Source of the DNA: Leptospira ognonensis
Lineage (GTDB): Bacteria > Spirochaetota > Leptospiria > Leptospirales > Leptospiraceae
DNA length: 64,000 nucleotides
Assembly (NCBI RefSeq): GCF_004770745.1
Contig: NZ_RQGD01000035.1
Coordinates: 310,001 to 374,000 of the forward strand
Reading direction: 5' to 3'
Every line of letters begins with the position of its first letter. Positions within the stretch are counted from its first letter, which is position 1. Shown piece by piece: positions 38,601-47,365 of this stretch. A program made the translations under genes and the position numbers. The notes beneath the pieces are model-generated. The model did not search any database. It worked only from the letters and a program-made list of their open reading frames with translations, and was not told the DNA's origin.

Positions 38601-39036
38601 TGCGGGTGTGGTGATAGATTTTTTCTAATATTTGAAATAACAGCTCTGATTCTTCTGCTTCCACTCCCCAAAGTTTCAGAGAAAACACCTTAGAACTGAT
38701 TTTAAGTGCGACCTTTCGAAATGATTTGCCTTTTTTTGTCAGGCTAATCATAAATTCTCGTTTATCTTCCAAAGAACTTTCTTTTTGTATTAAATTTAAA
38801 GTTTCGAGCTTATTTACTAAAATGGTTACCGTAGGTTTTTTTCGATGGATTGCTTCCGCGATCCTTGTCATGTTTACGGGCACTTTTTTGCGGATTAAAT
38901 ATGTTAATATCTCAAAATGAGTCGCAGACAAACTCTCGAAGCCAGACTTTGTGAGCTCGGTCTCAATGACTTCAACGAGAAATTCAGACAGGCGACCGAA
39001 ATACTTAAGGGAATTGAATCTTTTTCTGTTCGACAA
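38590..39036 (-). CDS. MarR-family transcriptional regulator
   Basis: A 148-residue winged-helix regulator: helices around RLSEFLVEVIETELTKSGFESLSATHFEILTYL, the recognition helix region PVNMTRIAEAIHRKKPTVTILVNKLE, and the wing SSLEDKREFMISLTKKGKSF, as in MarR/OhrR/MepR. No conserved redox Cys is visible, so the OhrR peroxide-sensing type is unlikely. It follows pepP by one base and overlaps the 3' end of the convergent crotonase gene by 11 bases. The candidate operator TTAGATATCTAA upstream of that gene points to its target. Confidence 0.88.
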   Translation of the reverse strand: MSNRKRFNSLKYFGRLSEFLVEVIETELTKSGFESLSATHFEILTYLIRKKVPVNMTRIAEAIHRKKPTVTILVNKLETLNLIQKESSLEDKREFMISLTKKGKSFRKVALKISSKVFSLKLWGVEAEESELLFQILEKIYHHTRIKT

Positions 39037-39037
39037 A

Positions 39038-40342
39038 TTATTGTTTTAAGGCCTCAATCTCGGAAATTTCTTTCGGTATACTCGCCGTTAGATTGATAGG
39101 ATTTTTCCCTGATATGACGATGTCATCTTCGATTCGAATACCAATTCCACGAAATTCTTTTGGAATATCCCCATCTTCTGGATCAAAATATAAACCTGGT
39201 TCGACGGTCATTACTTGCCCATTTTGAAGTTTTCTACTTTTTCCATCTATATAATATTTTCCTACATCATGGACATCCATACCCAAATAATGACCAGTCC
39301 TGTGCATATAGAATTTTTTATAGCTTCCAGTTTCTATGATGGATTCAAGACTTCCCGAAAGAAACCCCATATCTCTCAAGCAATCGGAAAGAAAATGTAC
39401 AGTCTTCGTATGGATTTCGTTAAATGGTGTCCCTTCCTTTGAATATTGTATGGCATTTTTGCCAGATGCGAGCACGACCTCATAAATCATTTTCTGAGCT
39501 TCGGTAAATTTTTTTCCGGCAGGAAATACTCGGGTCACATCTGCGGTATAATAGTTATACTCTGCTCCAGAATCGACTAGTACCAAATCGCTTTCTTTTA
39601 GTTTTGTTGTATTCGATACGTAATGCAAAATACATGCGTTTTTTCCAGTAGCAACAATATGCCCATACCCTCCGCCCCAAGCTCCATTCTCCAGGTAGAT
39701 TTTTTCTAAGATCGCTTCCAATTCATATTCATACATTCCTGGTTTCGATTCCTTCATGATTTGAATATGTCCTTTTGCCGTGATCCGACTTGCCTCCATT
39801 AAATGGTCTATTTCTTCCTTCGTTTTCCTTAGTCTGAGTTCATGCAAAAATTGAGGCTCCTTGATCATGGAAGGTCCAAATTTGCCTTCACGGACTTTTA
39901 GTGAGACTTCCCTTGCTGTTCGCAGGATATCAAGATCTCTTCTATCATCATAACCAAAAAAATAATAAAGTGTTGTAAAACCTAAGAATAGATTGTGCTT
40001 CTCGGTATCCCAATCCGAAATATCAAATGTCTTAGTGAGCTTAAGCAGGGATTTTATTTTATCTTTGCCAAGGCGCGTTCCCGTCCATATTTCTTTTTCT
40101 TTATCCTTTGGCAGACAAAACATTCCCGCTTCCTGCTTCGATATAAATAAAATACCATCTGCCTCGACAATCCCAGTAAGGTAATAGAAATCGGAATCCT
40201 GCCTAAACTTGAATTCTACGTCCCGATTTCTAATTTTATGATTTGCGGCAAATACCAAAAGCAAGTCAGAATCACTGAGTTCCTTTTGTACATTTTTGAT
40301 GCGTTTTTGAAATAGAGAGTGATCGATTTCCTTCACAGTCAT
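39038..40342 (-). CDS. pepP: Xaa-Pro aminopeptidase (M24B)
   Basis: Metallo-aminopeptidase removing N-terminal residues before proline. The 434-residue product has the AMP_N domain (RDVEFKFRQDSDFYYLTGI with LPKDKEKEIWTG, as in PepP) and the pita-bread domain with metal ligands in LVDSGAEYNYYTADVTR, HRTGHYLGMDVHD, TVEPGLYFDP and GIRIEDDIV. The ATG at 40342 overlaps the stop of the upstream gene as ATGA and has AGAGGA upstream; a longer in-frame start at 40399 would lie inside that gene. Confidence 0.93.
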   Translation of the reverse strand: MTVKEIDHSLFQKRIKNVQKELSDSDLLLVFAANHKIRNRDVEFKFRQDSDFYYLTGIVEADGILFISKQEAGMFCLPKDKEKEIWTGTRLGKDKIKSLLKLTKTFDISDWDTEKHNLFLGFTTLYYFFGYDDRRDLDILRTAREVSLKVREGKFGPSMIKEPQFLHELRLRKTKEEIDHLMEASRITAKGHIQIMKESKPGMYEYELEAILEKIYLENGAWGGGYGHIVATGKNACILHYVSNTTKLKESDLVLVDSGAEYNYYTADVTRVFPAGKKFTEAQKMIYEVVLASGKNAIQYSKEGTPFNEIHTKTVHFLSDCLRDMGFLSGSLESIIETGSYKKFYMHRTGHYLGMDVHDVGKYYIDGKSRKLQNGQVMTVEPGLYFDPEDGDIPKEFRGIGIRIEDDIVISGKNPINLTASIPKEISEIEALKQ

Positions 40343-41400
40343 CTTATAATTTCCTCTAGAGAATTGAATATTTTTAAAGGGTCTTGGTCTAACATGCATT
40401 TAAAATGAGATTTGGGACAAGAATTACCGCCATGGATGCCGCAAGGTCTACAGTTTAAATCCTTAACTTCTACGATTCTCTGCTGAGAGGATAAAGTAGA
40501 ATAGCCAAAGGCTGGTATGGTGGCACCATAAACCATCACAGTCGGAATATCAAAAGCAGATGCAAAATGTATCGGACTTGAATCATTGGAGATGATAGCC
40601 TTGGCATTTCTAATCCAAACGGAAAGCTCGCCAAGACTCGTTCTTCCGATTAAGGAAACAAGCCTTGACCGCTCTTTTACCTTGAGGGGTTCAATCTTGA
40701 GAAGCTGGAGGATTCGTTCTTGTATTCTCTCATCTGCCTTAGAGCCAATGAGAATGACAGTTTCTTTTCGCTTCCTCAAAATCAAACTGAGAATAGAGAC
40801 AAACTTTTCTTCTGGCAGTCTTTTGGTTTCCCAAAGAGAGGAAGGTGCGATCAAAATATAACCAGAGTCACCAATCTTTAAGGTTTGGGCTGCTTTTTCA
40901 AAGGATTCTAAGTCTTTTTGATTCAAAAATAGAAAAGGCCGCCTGTCCCTGTCAGCGGGATAATCTTCCTTTGATTCGTAAATGAGGCTAAATAATTTCT
41001 CAACTTCATGAGGACCTAGTCTTGGTCGATTCACTGTTTTTGTATGTAAAAAAGAAAACCCAGACTCGGCGTAGCCAACTCTTGTCTTGGCTCCCGTAAA
41101 AAAACTGAGTAAAGTTGAGCGAAACGAAAAGTGTGCCGCATATACAATATTATATTTTTCGGCTCTTAATTTCTTAACAAATGCGATAAATCCTAGAATA
41201 CTTTTTTTAATACGTTTTTTATCCATGGGAATCACAAGGTCAATGTCAGAATTCCCATCTAATATCTGTTCTGTCCCACTATTACATACTAAATGAATGA
41301 TGGATTCGGGATGTTTTTTTCTAACTGCATGAAAAAACGCAGTAGAAAGAATCAAATCTCCAAGATAAGCAGTTTGAAGTATCAGAATTCTTTCTCTCAT
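40339..41400 (-). CDS. Glycosyltransferase family 9 (heptosyltransferase-like)
   Basis: The 353-residue protein has the GT9 layout of WaaF/WaaC: N-terminal ILILQTAYLGDLILSTAFFHAVRKKHP, followed by YAAHFSFRSTLLSFFTGAKTRVGY, and the donor domain with IAPSSLWETKRLPEEKF, LIGSKADERI, and NDSSPIHFASAFDIPTVMVYGA near the C-terminus. It probably adds a heptose or related sugar to lipopolysaccharide core. Its ATG overlaps the stop of the thiolase-like gene. Confidence 0.88.
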   Translation of the reverse strand: MRERILILQTAYLGDLILSTAFFHAVRKKHPESIIHLVCNSGTEQILDGNSDIDLVIPMDKKRIKKSILGFIAFVKKLRAEKYNIVYAAHFSFRSTLLSFFTGAKTRVGYAESGFSFLHTKTVNRPRLGPHEVEKLFSLIYESKEDYPADRDRRPFLFLNQKDLESFEKAAQTLKIGDSGYILIAPSSLWETKRLPEEKFVSILSLILRKRKETVILIGSKADERIQERILQLLKIEPLKVKERSRLVSLIGRTSLGELSVWIRNAKAIISNDSSPIHFASAFDIPTVMVYGATIPAFGYSTLSSQQRIVEVKDLNCRPCGIHGGNSCPKSHFKCMLDQDPLKIFNSLEEIIR

Positions 41401-42500
41401 GATTCTCTCTCGAATATCGAAACAAAGTTATTCGTTGCCAGCCCACCAATGCTGTGAGTTAAAGCAAATACCTGATTTTTTTTCCTTGGAAAAAATCTGC
41501 AGATTTCGACGATTTGGGCAAGGCCTGACGCACCCACGGGGTGGCCTCTTGATTTTAGACCACCAGAAACATTGATAGGTAAATCGCCTTCTGGGTGAGT
41601 CACACCGCTAATCACTCGTCGCAATGCTTCGCCTCTCGGAAATAAATTCCCATCCTCAGCACCAATGAGTTCGAAAGGAGTGAACGCATCATGCAATTCG
41701 GCAAAATGAATGTCACTCGCCTGAAGGTGCGCTTCCGCATAGGCTCGGGAAAACGCAGTAATGCTCGCCGGAAAACTCGGATCTCCACTCGCAGAAAAAC
41801 TTCCGGTTCCATGACCCAGACCTCGCACACTGATTTCACTCTTATCTGTGGATAAGATCAAACTAGCCGAGCCATCAGAAAGCGGAGAGATATCATACAA
41901 CCCTAACGGGGATGAAATTTTAACCTGATTCGTATAATCTTCTAAGCTTAAATTTTTTTTAATTTGAGATATGGGATTTTTTAATCCATTGTCATGGAGT
42001 TTTTTTGACAGGAAAAATAAATCAGAATCCGCATATCCATACAAGTCCAAATAGCGACGAGTGAGCATAGCACCACCTTGCGCCATGGACATACCAAGGG
42101 CACGTTGTGCGTCGGAAAGAACAGAACCTAACAAGAGATTGTTTTCTTCTCGGTTTAATTGAGACATGATCTCAGTCGCAATCACTAACCCGTGTTTGAA
42201 TCTTCCACTCTGAATGAGCCTTACACCTAATTGGAATGCGGAAGCACCTGCGGATGAGGCAGTTTCGGATCTTACGACAAAGGCATCTTTTAACCCCAGA
42301 TTTTCTGCGATTTTCGCAGGTAAATGGAATTCCTTTGTGTAAACTTCTGGGCAAAAGCTAGCAAAAACTAAAAATTCTATTTTCTCAGGTCCAAAGGACA
42401 TGACTGACTCTCGCGCAGTATTTGAAGATAATTGCAAAGATGTACCGGAGAATTTTCCAAACGGACTCAGTGATGGTCCATGTATGAAAACTTTAGTCAT
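41397..42500 (-). CDS. Thiolase-family protein lacking the nucleophilic Cys
   Basis: A 367-residue thiolase-fold protein (SCP2/acetyl-CoA acetyltransferase type). The C-terminal active-site His block GGLKSRGHPVGASGLAQIVE is intact, and HFAELHDAFTPFE matches the SCP2-thiolase region. At the nucleophile position, where thiolases read C-A-S-G, this protein has TASSAGASAF (residues 80-89), with Ser82 aligned to the Cys; the second Cys region reads HSIGG. It may therefore bind CoA esters without thiolysis, or act in a non-decarboxylating role. It overlaps a GT9 gene. Confidence 0.8.
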   Translation of the reverse strand: MTKVFIHGPSLSPFGKFSGTSLQLSSNTARESVMSFGPEKIEFLVFASFCPEVYTKEFHLPAKIAENLGLKDAFVVRSETASSAGASAFQLGVRLIQSGRFKHGLVIATEIMSQLNREENNLLLGSVLSDAQRALGMSMAQGGAMLTRRYLDLYGYADSDLFFLSKKLHDNGLKNPISQIKKNLSLEDYTNQVKISSPLGLYDISPLSDGSASLILSTDKSEISVRGLGHGTGSFSASGDPSFPASITAFSRAYAEAHLQASDIHFAELHDAFTPFELIGAEDGNLFPRGEALRRVISGVTHPEGDLPINVSGGLKSRGHPVGASGLAQIVEICRFFPRKKNQVFALTHSIGGLATNNFVSIFERES

Positions 42501-42580
42501 ACGATTATAGTTTAAGCTTGCTCCGAAAGCGAAAGCATTTTATCATTCCTAATGAACGTAGAATTGAGCAGGTAACCATC

Positions 42581-43057
42581 ATGAAAGGTAAAAAAGAAGT
42601 CTTAGATATCCTCGCCGAAGTACTCTCCGCTGAATTAACGGCCATCAATCAGTATTTCATTCATGCAAAGTTATGTAAAAATTGGGGGTATTTGACACTT
42701 GCCGAATATCTGAGAAAAGAATCCATAGATGAGATGAAACATGCGGATGAACTCATCGAGCGCATCCTGTTCTTTGACGGAATTCCTGACTTGCAAAAGT
42801 ATATGAAGATCAATGTTGGTAAAAACGTTTCTGAAATTTTCGCAAATGACCTTCAATTGGAATTCAGTGCCGTGGAAAGATTAAATCGTGGCATAGACAT
42901 TTGCGTGGGCATGAAAGACAACGGAACAAGGGAGTTGCTTGAGAAAATACTCGTAGCCGAGGAAGAACATATAGATTGGATTGAAACACAATTGAATCTT
43001 GTAGCTGAGTTAGGTGTCCAAAATTACCTTTCTCAAAAAATAGGAGACGAGGCATAA
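42581..43057 (+). CDS. bfr: Bacterioferritin
   Basis: The 158-residue ferroxidase-type iron-storage protein has the diiron ligands ELTAINQYFIH (Glu18-type), ESIDEMKHADE (Glu51, His54, and haem-ligand Met52) and AEEEHIDWIETQL (Glu127, His130). Subunits form a 24-mer shell with haem between pairs. The ATG at 42581 has AGGT nine bases upstream and gives the standard length; the in-frame extension to 42518 is not typical of the family. The stop TAA overlaps the ATA that seems to start the next gene. Confidence 0.95.
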   Translation: MKGKKEVLDILAEVLSAELTAINQYFIHAKLCKNWGYLTLAEYLRKESIDEMKHADELIERILFFDGIPDLQKYMKINVGKNVSEIFANDLQLEFSAVERLNRGIDICVGMKDNGTRELLEKILVAEEEHIDWIETQLNLVAELGVQNYLSQKIGDEA

Positions 43058-44187
43058 AACCTTCACAAACCATCTATCATGCCGTTTGCGGGGAAGGACT
43101 TTCTCCGCTCGTCGAAACGGAAATTAAGGCAAACCATTTAAGTGTCATTAGCTCTAACCGTGGCGGTGTTTTTTTTACGGGTAAAAAACAAAACGTAATA
43201 GATTTTGCCTTACGCACTCGTTTTAGTTCACGAGTCACGCTCCAAATCCTCCAAGAAAAAGCTGAAAATTATGATGAGTTATATGCCAATGCTAAATCAA
43301 TTCCTTGGGAAAAATGGATCGAACCACACCAAACTTTTCGTATCGATGCACAAACAAAAGACTCTCTTAAAAATTCTCAATTTGCCGTTCACAAACTTAA
43401 AGACTCTATATTAGATAGCTTGCGCGAGCGAAAAGTAAAGTTACCCGGCATTGAGAAAAAAGTTTCCGATATAACCGTTGTATTGCGTTCATTTTTAGAC
43501 AAATTCAGCATTGAGCTCTCGTTTACTGGGGAGTCTATCGCTAGGAGAGGCTACCGGTTAGAAGCAGGACTTGCTCCCGTTAGAGAACCTATTGCACAGG
43601 CAATGCTCGCCGTTTCCGATTGGAAGATTGGGGACACGCTTGTTGATCCGATGTGCGGATCGGGAACGATTCTCATCGAAGCAGCTCTTGTATCAAAATT
43701 AAATGGGGAGATCAATCGTTACATTCTAGATGAATCGCCGATTTTTCATAAATTATTTCCTGATTATGAATTCTCAAAAGCAGTCTCGCCTCCTCCTGAA
43801 AAGAAAACACTTTTTGGTTTCGATATTGATCCTGAGGCGATTCGCATTGCCAAGGAAAATGCATATGAGGCTGGAGTTGAAGATTGGATTCATTTTGAGT
43901 CAGGAGACGTTTTAAATTTAAAAAATACCTTTGGAGAAGCTGGTCATCTCGTGACAAATCCGCCTTATGGAGAGCGTATTGGAAAACCAATCGAAAACTT
44001 ACGTGAAATGTATTTTCAAATGGGCAGAGTTTTTAAGAATGAATTTCCTGGCTGGAAGCTGACTGTGTTATGTGGAGAATTTGCTCTTCTAGGCAAACTC
44101 GGCATGAAGGAGCATTCTCATTTACCTCTTAAGCATGCAAATTTAAAAGCAAAGATTGTAAATTATCAGATTCGTTCTGCGACTTAG
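43054..44187 (+). CDS. THUMP-domain rRNA (guanine-N2) methyltransferase, RlmL-like, with probable ATA start
   Basis: One open frame from 43009 to 44187 encodes a THUMP domain (about residues 1-150: YHAVCGEGLSPLVETEIK, LRTRFSSRV, FRIDAQT) and a class I methyltransferase domain (LVDPMCGSGTILIEAAL, FGFDIDPEAIRIAKENA, VTNPPYGERIGK), the layout of RlmL N-terminal half and YpsC. No ATG, GTG or TTG lies before the THUMP domain; TTG at 43420 would cut it off. ATA at 43054, seven bases after AGGAG and overlapping the bfr stop (ATAA), gives MKPSQTIYHAV, matching the expected N-terminus. 377 residues. Confidence 0.8.
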   Translation: MKPSQTIYHAVCGEGLSPLVETEIKANHLSVISSNRGGVFFTGKKQNVIDFALRTRFSSRVTLQILQEKAENYDELYANAKSIPWEKWIEPHQTFRIDAQTKDSLKNSQFAVHKLKDSILDSLRERKVKLPGIEKKVSDITVVLRSFLDKFSIELSFTGESIARRGYRLEAGLAPVREPIAQAMLAVSDWKIGDTLVDPMCGSGTILIEAALVSKLNGEINRYILDESPIFHKLFPDYEFSKAVSPPPEKKTLFGFDIDPEAIRIAKENAYEAGVEDWIHFESGDVLNLKNTFGEAGHLVTNPPYGERIGKPIENLREMYFQMGRVFKNEFPGWKLTVLCGEFALLGKLGMKEHSHLPLKHANLKAKIVNYQIRSAT

Positions 44188-44197
44188 CAAGAAGGCA

Positions 44198-45352
44198 ATG
44201 AACTCCAAAGATATCCTATCGAAAGTTTTTGAAATCACTAGAGATCCTAGGGATGGATTGCACTTCCTTGAGGAATTTAAATCACTATCTCCAGAAAGTT
44301 TCGCAGTCTTATACGCAGATGTGAATACAATTCTCGAAAGTTCTGAAGCTTTATTCTCCGATATTAAGTTGCTTTCGAAATTAGAATTATTTCCAGTTCT
44401 TGTCTTAGAAGAAGAATCCATCCAATATTTAAGCCTTTTTTTCCCTGCAAATGTGCAATCTTCCGCAACGGGAATCGGATTCCCTTACACAGTTATAACG
44501 TATTACACAAACCTTCTGATCGATGTGAAGGAGAGCATTGCGCACAAAAAAGTTCCGATCTTAATTTGGAATCAGGGAAGCATAGAATTTGATGCATTCC
44601 TATACGACATCATTGAGGCCCTTCACTCAAACAAATTCATACAACTACATCATGACGGTCCCATCTATGATGAAGATACGGGAAAAGTCATCTCACATCT
44701 TGCAACAGGAGAAAAGTTAAAGAATTTTAAATCCAATGTTGCTTTAGCAGATTCTGATAGGGACATACATTTTCTAACACTTGCGGAGTCCCTTGTTCAA
44801 AAAAGAAATGATCCTAAATTTTCAGCCGTCTTAACTTCACCTTACACACTTCTCCGAGAGCTGTTCACAATCAAGGGAAGTGGCACTCTAATACGAAAAG
44901 AAAACCAAATCCAAAAGTTCACTACGTCTGAATCCATAGACCAAACTAGACTTTTTTCTCTGATTGAAACAAGCTTTCGAAAAAAACTGAAACCCGAATT
45001 CAAAGTTTCCAAATTTGATGTTTTATTTCTAGAAGCCGAGTATCAGGCATGTGCCTGGCTAAACAAATCAGAGTTTGGTTATCTCTTATCTAAGTTTGCT
45101 GTTAATGAGACTGCTCGCGGTGCCGGTGTTGGACGAGATATTTGGGATTTAATTTCAAAAGAATGCCTTCCTCTTTTTTGGAGGTCCAAACCAGACAATA
45201 ATATCAATAAGTGGTATATGAAAGTCGCGCAAGGGATTGAGAAAGACGAGCTATGGTATTATTACTGGCTGGCTATGCCTCAAGAAAAAATTCCAAGTGT
45301 CATCCAATACTTGCGCTCACAACCCGAAGATCTTTTCCCAAACGAGAAATGA
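44198..45352 (+). CDS. N-acetylglutamate synthase-like protein (AAK-like plus DUF619 acetyltransferase)
   Basis: A 384-residue protein with an amino-acid-kinase-like N-terminal domain (about 60-235; LLRELFTIKGSGTLIRKE is the most conserved segment) and a C-terminal GNAT domain of the DUF619 (vertebrate NAGS) type, with ACAWLNKSEFGYLLSKF, ARGAGVGRDIWDLI and LFWRSKPDNNINKWY. This architecture makes N-acetylglutamate for arginine synthesis in mammals and some bacteria. The kinase motifs of ArgB (K...GG) are degenerate, so the first domain is probably regulatory. The next gene starts one base after its stop. Confidence 0.82.
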   Translation: MNSKDILSKVFEITRDPRDGLHFLEEFKSLSPESFAVLYADVNTILESSEALFSDIKLLSKLELFPVLVLEEESIQYLSLFFPANVQSSATGIGFPYTVITYYTNLLIDVKESIAHKKVPILIWNQGSIEFDAFLYDIIEALHSNKFIQLHHDGPIYDEDTGKVISHLATGEKLKNFKSNVALADSDRDIHFLTLAESLVQKRNDPKFSAVLTSPYTLLRELFTIKGSGTLIRKENQIQKFTTSESIDQTRLFSLIETSFRKKLKPEFKVSKFDVLFLEAEYQACAWLNKSEFGYLLSKFAVNETARGAGVGRDIWDLISKECLPLFWRSKPDNNINKWYMKVAQGIEKDELWYYYWLAMPQEKIPSVIQYLRSQPEDLFPNEK

Positions 45353-45697
45353 ATGAAAGCAGTCTTTCTCTACGATGGAAATTGTAGCTTCTGTTCAGAT
45401 TTAGCAAATTATTGGAAACAGGAAACTGATTTAGATAAGATCGAGTTCAAATCCTTTCGAGACCTTACTGAGGAAGAGCTACATGCTGTTCACCCTTCTC
45501 TGACCACTCCAATGTGTGAAAGTGATGTTCAATTGGTTTTCGAAAACACAAGGTTCCCAGGCTTTTTTGCTGTTAGACGAATGATGTTTTGGTCTAAAAA
45601 GTATATGTTTGTTGCCGTGTTACTCTACCTGCCTTTGATCCCTTTTGTTGGGATGCTTACTATGTATTTACTAAAGAAAATGCGTTCCCGTCTTTAA
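45353..45697 (+). CDS. DCC-family thiol-disulphide oxidoreductase-like protein (DUF393)
   Basis: A 114-residue protein opening AVFLYDGNCSFCSDLANY, the DCC-family signature (YDGxCxxC), with a predicted thioredoxin-like fold and a C-terminal hydrophobic segment (about residues 88-110, MFVAVLLYLPLIPFVGML). The two cysteines could form a redox pair. It follows the NAGS-like gene directly and overlaps the convergent HDO gene by four bases. Function in leptospires is unknown. Confidence 0.78.
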   Translation: MKAVFLYDGNCSFCSDLANYWKQETDLDKIEFKSFRDLTEEELHAVHPSLTTPMCESDVQLVFENTRFPGFFAVRRMMFWSKKYMFVAVLLYLPLIPFVGMLTMYLLKKMRSRL

Positions 45698-46368
45698 GAA
45701 GACTTAACTGGAGAAATTCGATTCAAACCGACATAAAATTTTGCACGCGCATCAAGTGCCAATTGGTTTCCTATGCTTACTTCTTGTTTTTCCCCATCGT
45801 TTTTTGCTGTTAGTTCTATCAGATCAAACATTCTCTTGCTATGTCCTTCGTCCGCATTCAAATTCACATTAAAAAATTTACCCTCGGGCAATTGTCGGCT
45901 TTCTTTTAATTCCTGATAGCTATCTGCTATTTTCGAATATTCCAATTTCAATAAATACTCATTGGCTGGCCCCAGTGCTCCAAGACCATAAAAAAAACCT
46001 CTTTCGATGATATTTTCCATATCAGAAAGATACTCCTTAGTCTCTTCCAGGATTTGATTTTCTTTTAAATTGAAGCCTAACTTTTCAAGAAAATCTTCGA
46101 GAATGCTAACGTGTGTTTCAGCAACATTCCCTTCTCCCAATTCTTCCCAAATGTTTTCAACTAAAATAATCTTCGCGAGCTGATCATTCGTTTTGGCCGC
46201 CACAAGTAAAAACCAATTCACAAATCCAACTGATACATAATATTCCTGGGAAAGCCATAACAACAAATCCTCGAACTCCAATTGTTTAGATTTTTCCTGA
46301 ATCCATGGATTCGTTAAGACCGAATGATTTTGGACCTCGGTTTGTAGGGATTGGATGAACTCATTCAT
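45694..46368 (-). CDS. Haem-oxygenase-like (HDO) iron-containing redox protein
   Basis: A 224-residue, all-helical protein of the haem-oxygenase-like diiron oxidase/TENA superfamily. Possible metal-binding helices: ENIWEELGEGNVAETHVSIL (Glu and His) and NADEGHSKRMFDL (Asp/Glu and His), with GLGALGPANEYLLKLEYSKI between, the usual spacing of HDO proteins such as CADD and BesC. The ATG at 46368 overlaps the ATP-grasp gene; the frame extends to 46389. It is the third gene of the kamA-ATP-grasp-HDO operon. Whether it is a diiron oxidase here, and on what substrate, is unknown. Confidence 0.72.
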   Translation of the reverse strand: MNEFIQSLQTEVQNHSVLTNPWIQEKSKQLEFEDLLLWLSQEYYVSVGFVNWFLLVAAKTNDQLAKIILVENIWEELGEGNVAETHVSILEDFLEKLGFNLKENQILEETKEYLSDMENIIERGFFYGLGALGPANEYLLKLEYSKIADSYQELKESRQLPEGKFFNVNLNADEGHSKRMFDLIELTAKNDGEKQEVSIGNQLALDARAKFYVGLNRISPVKSS

Positions 46369-47365
46369 ACAAAGGTATTCCTTTTCCATAATGTTGTTCG
46401 GATGAGTTTTCGAATCTTTCCTGAGCCGAGATTAAAATGAGTTTCAACATCTCTTCGTAACTCCTTCCTGAATTTTCCCAGCACATGGGAAGAGTTGAGT
46501 AAACTTTTGATAGACCTGGTGTTAGATTCAATTCAAGAAAATAAATTTCTTCTCCCTGCCATCTAAAATCAAAACGTGCAGGACCTATGATTTTCAAATG
46601 GTTGGCAATTTTCAAACTAACCTGTTTTAAGTGTTCAGCTATCCCGTCTGGAAGGTCAAAATTTAAGATTTCAGGCATTCCCGATTTCGATTTAATCTGT
46701 TCTGAATAGGTAGTTCCTGAATAGGAAATTCGAGCCGGATCTGTTAGCTGGTAGTGATCAGAATGACCCAATAATCCAATGGTAATATCTTCACCAGGAA
46801 TAAATTCTTCTAAAAGTAGAGTATCATATTTGCCAAAGAGTTTATCTGAGACTCTCTCAAAATCGAAATTTGAATGTAGTATGCTCTCTTCGTTAATTCC
46901 TAAGCTAGATCCCTCCCCATTTGGTTTGATAAACAGTGGAAATTTAAGCCCGTTTATGGTTCTTGAAGTATTTGTCAGTCGCCTCGATTTAGGAGTTAGA
47001 ATATCTAAATCCTTGCAGATTAGCTTGAGTAAATGTTTGTCCAGACATACAGCCTGTGCATAGGTATCTGAACCCGTATAACTGACTCCAAGGTATTCAC
47101 ATAGACTAGGGATATAACCTTCGCGATTTCTTGACTGATACCCTTCCACGAGATTGAAAACGATCAGATCTTCTCTTGGCTTTCCTTTCAAATATTCCAA
47201 AATGAATTCTGCGACCTGTTTTGGTCTCTCCAATAAAAAAACGGAATGACCGAGACGGATCAGTGATTCCTGCAATAAGAGTATCGACTTTTCAGATTCC
47301 CATTCTTGCGTATATCCCTCGGGACCATGCTCATAGATATCAGCCGCGAGGAGAATCGTTTTCAA
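46361..47365 (-). CDS. D-Ala-D-Ala-ligase-like ATP-grasp enzyme
   Basis: A 334-residue ATP-grasp ligase with the layout of D-alanine-D-alanine ligases: N-terminal substrate domain, [17 protein letters not shown], the ATP-grasp loop [27 protein letters not shown] and the metal-binding ELNLTPGLS. The first domain ([15 protein letters not shown]) differs from true Ddl proteins, and murF/ddl functions are covered elsewhere, so it probably joins another amino acid or peptide. The start is TTG overlapping the kamA stop as TTGA, and it in turn overlaps the HDO gene, indicating an operon. The amino acid could be the kamA product. Confidence 0.8.
   Translation of the reverse strand: MKTILLAADIYEHGPEGYTQEWESEKSILLLQESLIRLGHSVFLLERPKQVAEFILEYLKGKPREDLIVFNLVEGYQSRNREGYIPSLCEYLGVSYTGSDTYAQAVCLDKHLLKLICKDLDILTPKSRRLTNTSRTINGLKFPLFIKPNGEGSSLGINEESILHSNFDFERVSDKLFGKYDTLLLEEFIPGEDITIGLLGHSDHYQLTDPARISYSGTTYSEQIKSKSGMPEILNFDLPDGIAEHLKQVSLKIANHLKIIGPARFDFRWQGEEIYFLELNLTPGLSKVYSTLPMCWENSGRSYEEMLKLILISAQERFENSSEQHYGKGIPLYE

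Noticed and set aside
43079..43081. ATG in the upstream region of the methyltransferase gene as its start
   Set aside because: It is in another reading frame from the THUMP and methyltransferase domains, which form one uninterrupted frame; a frameshift is not needed.
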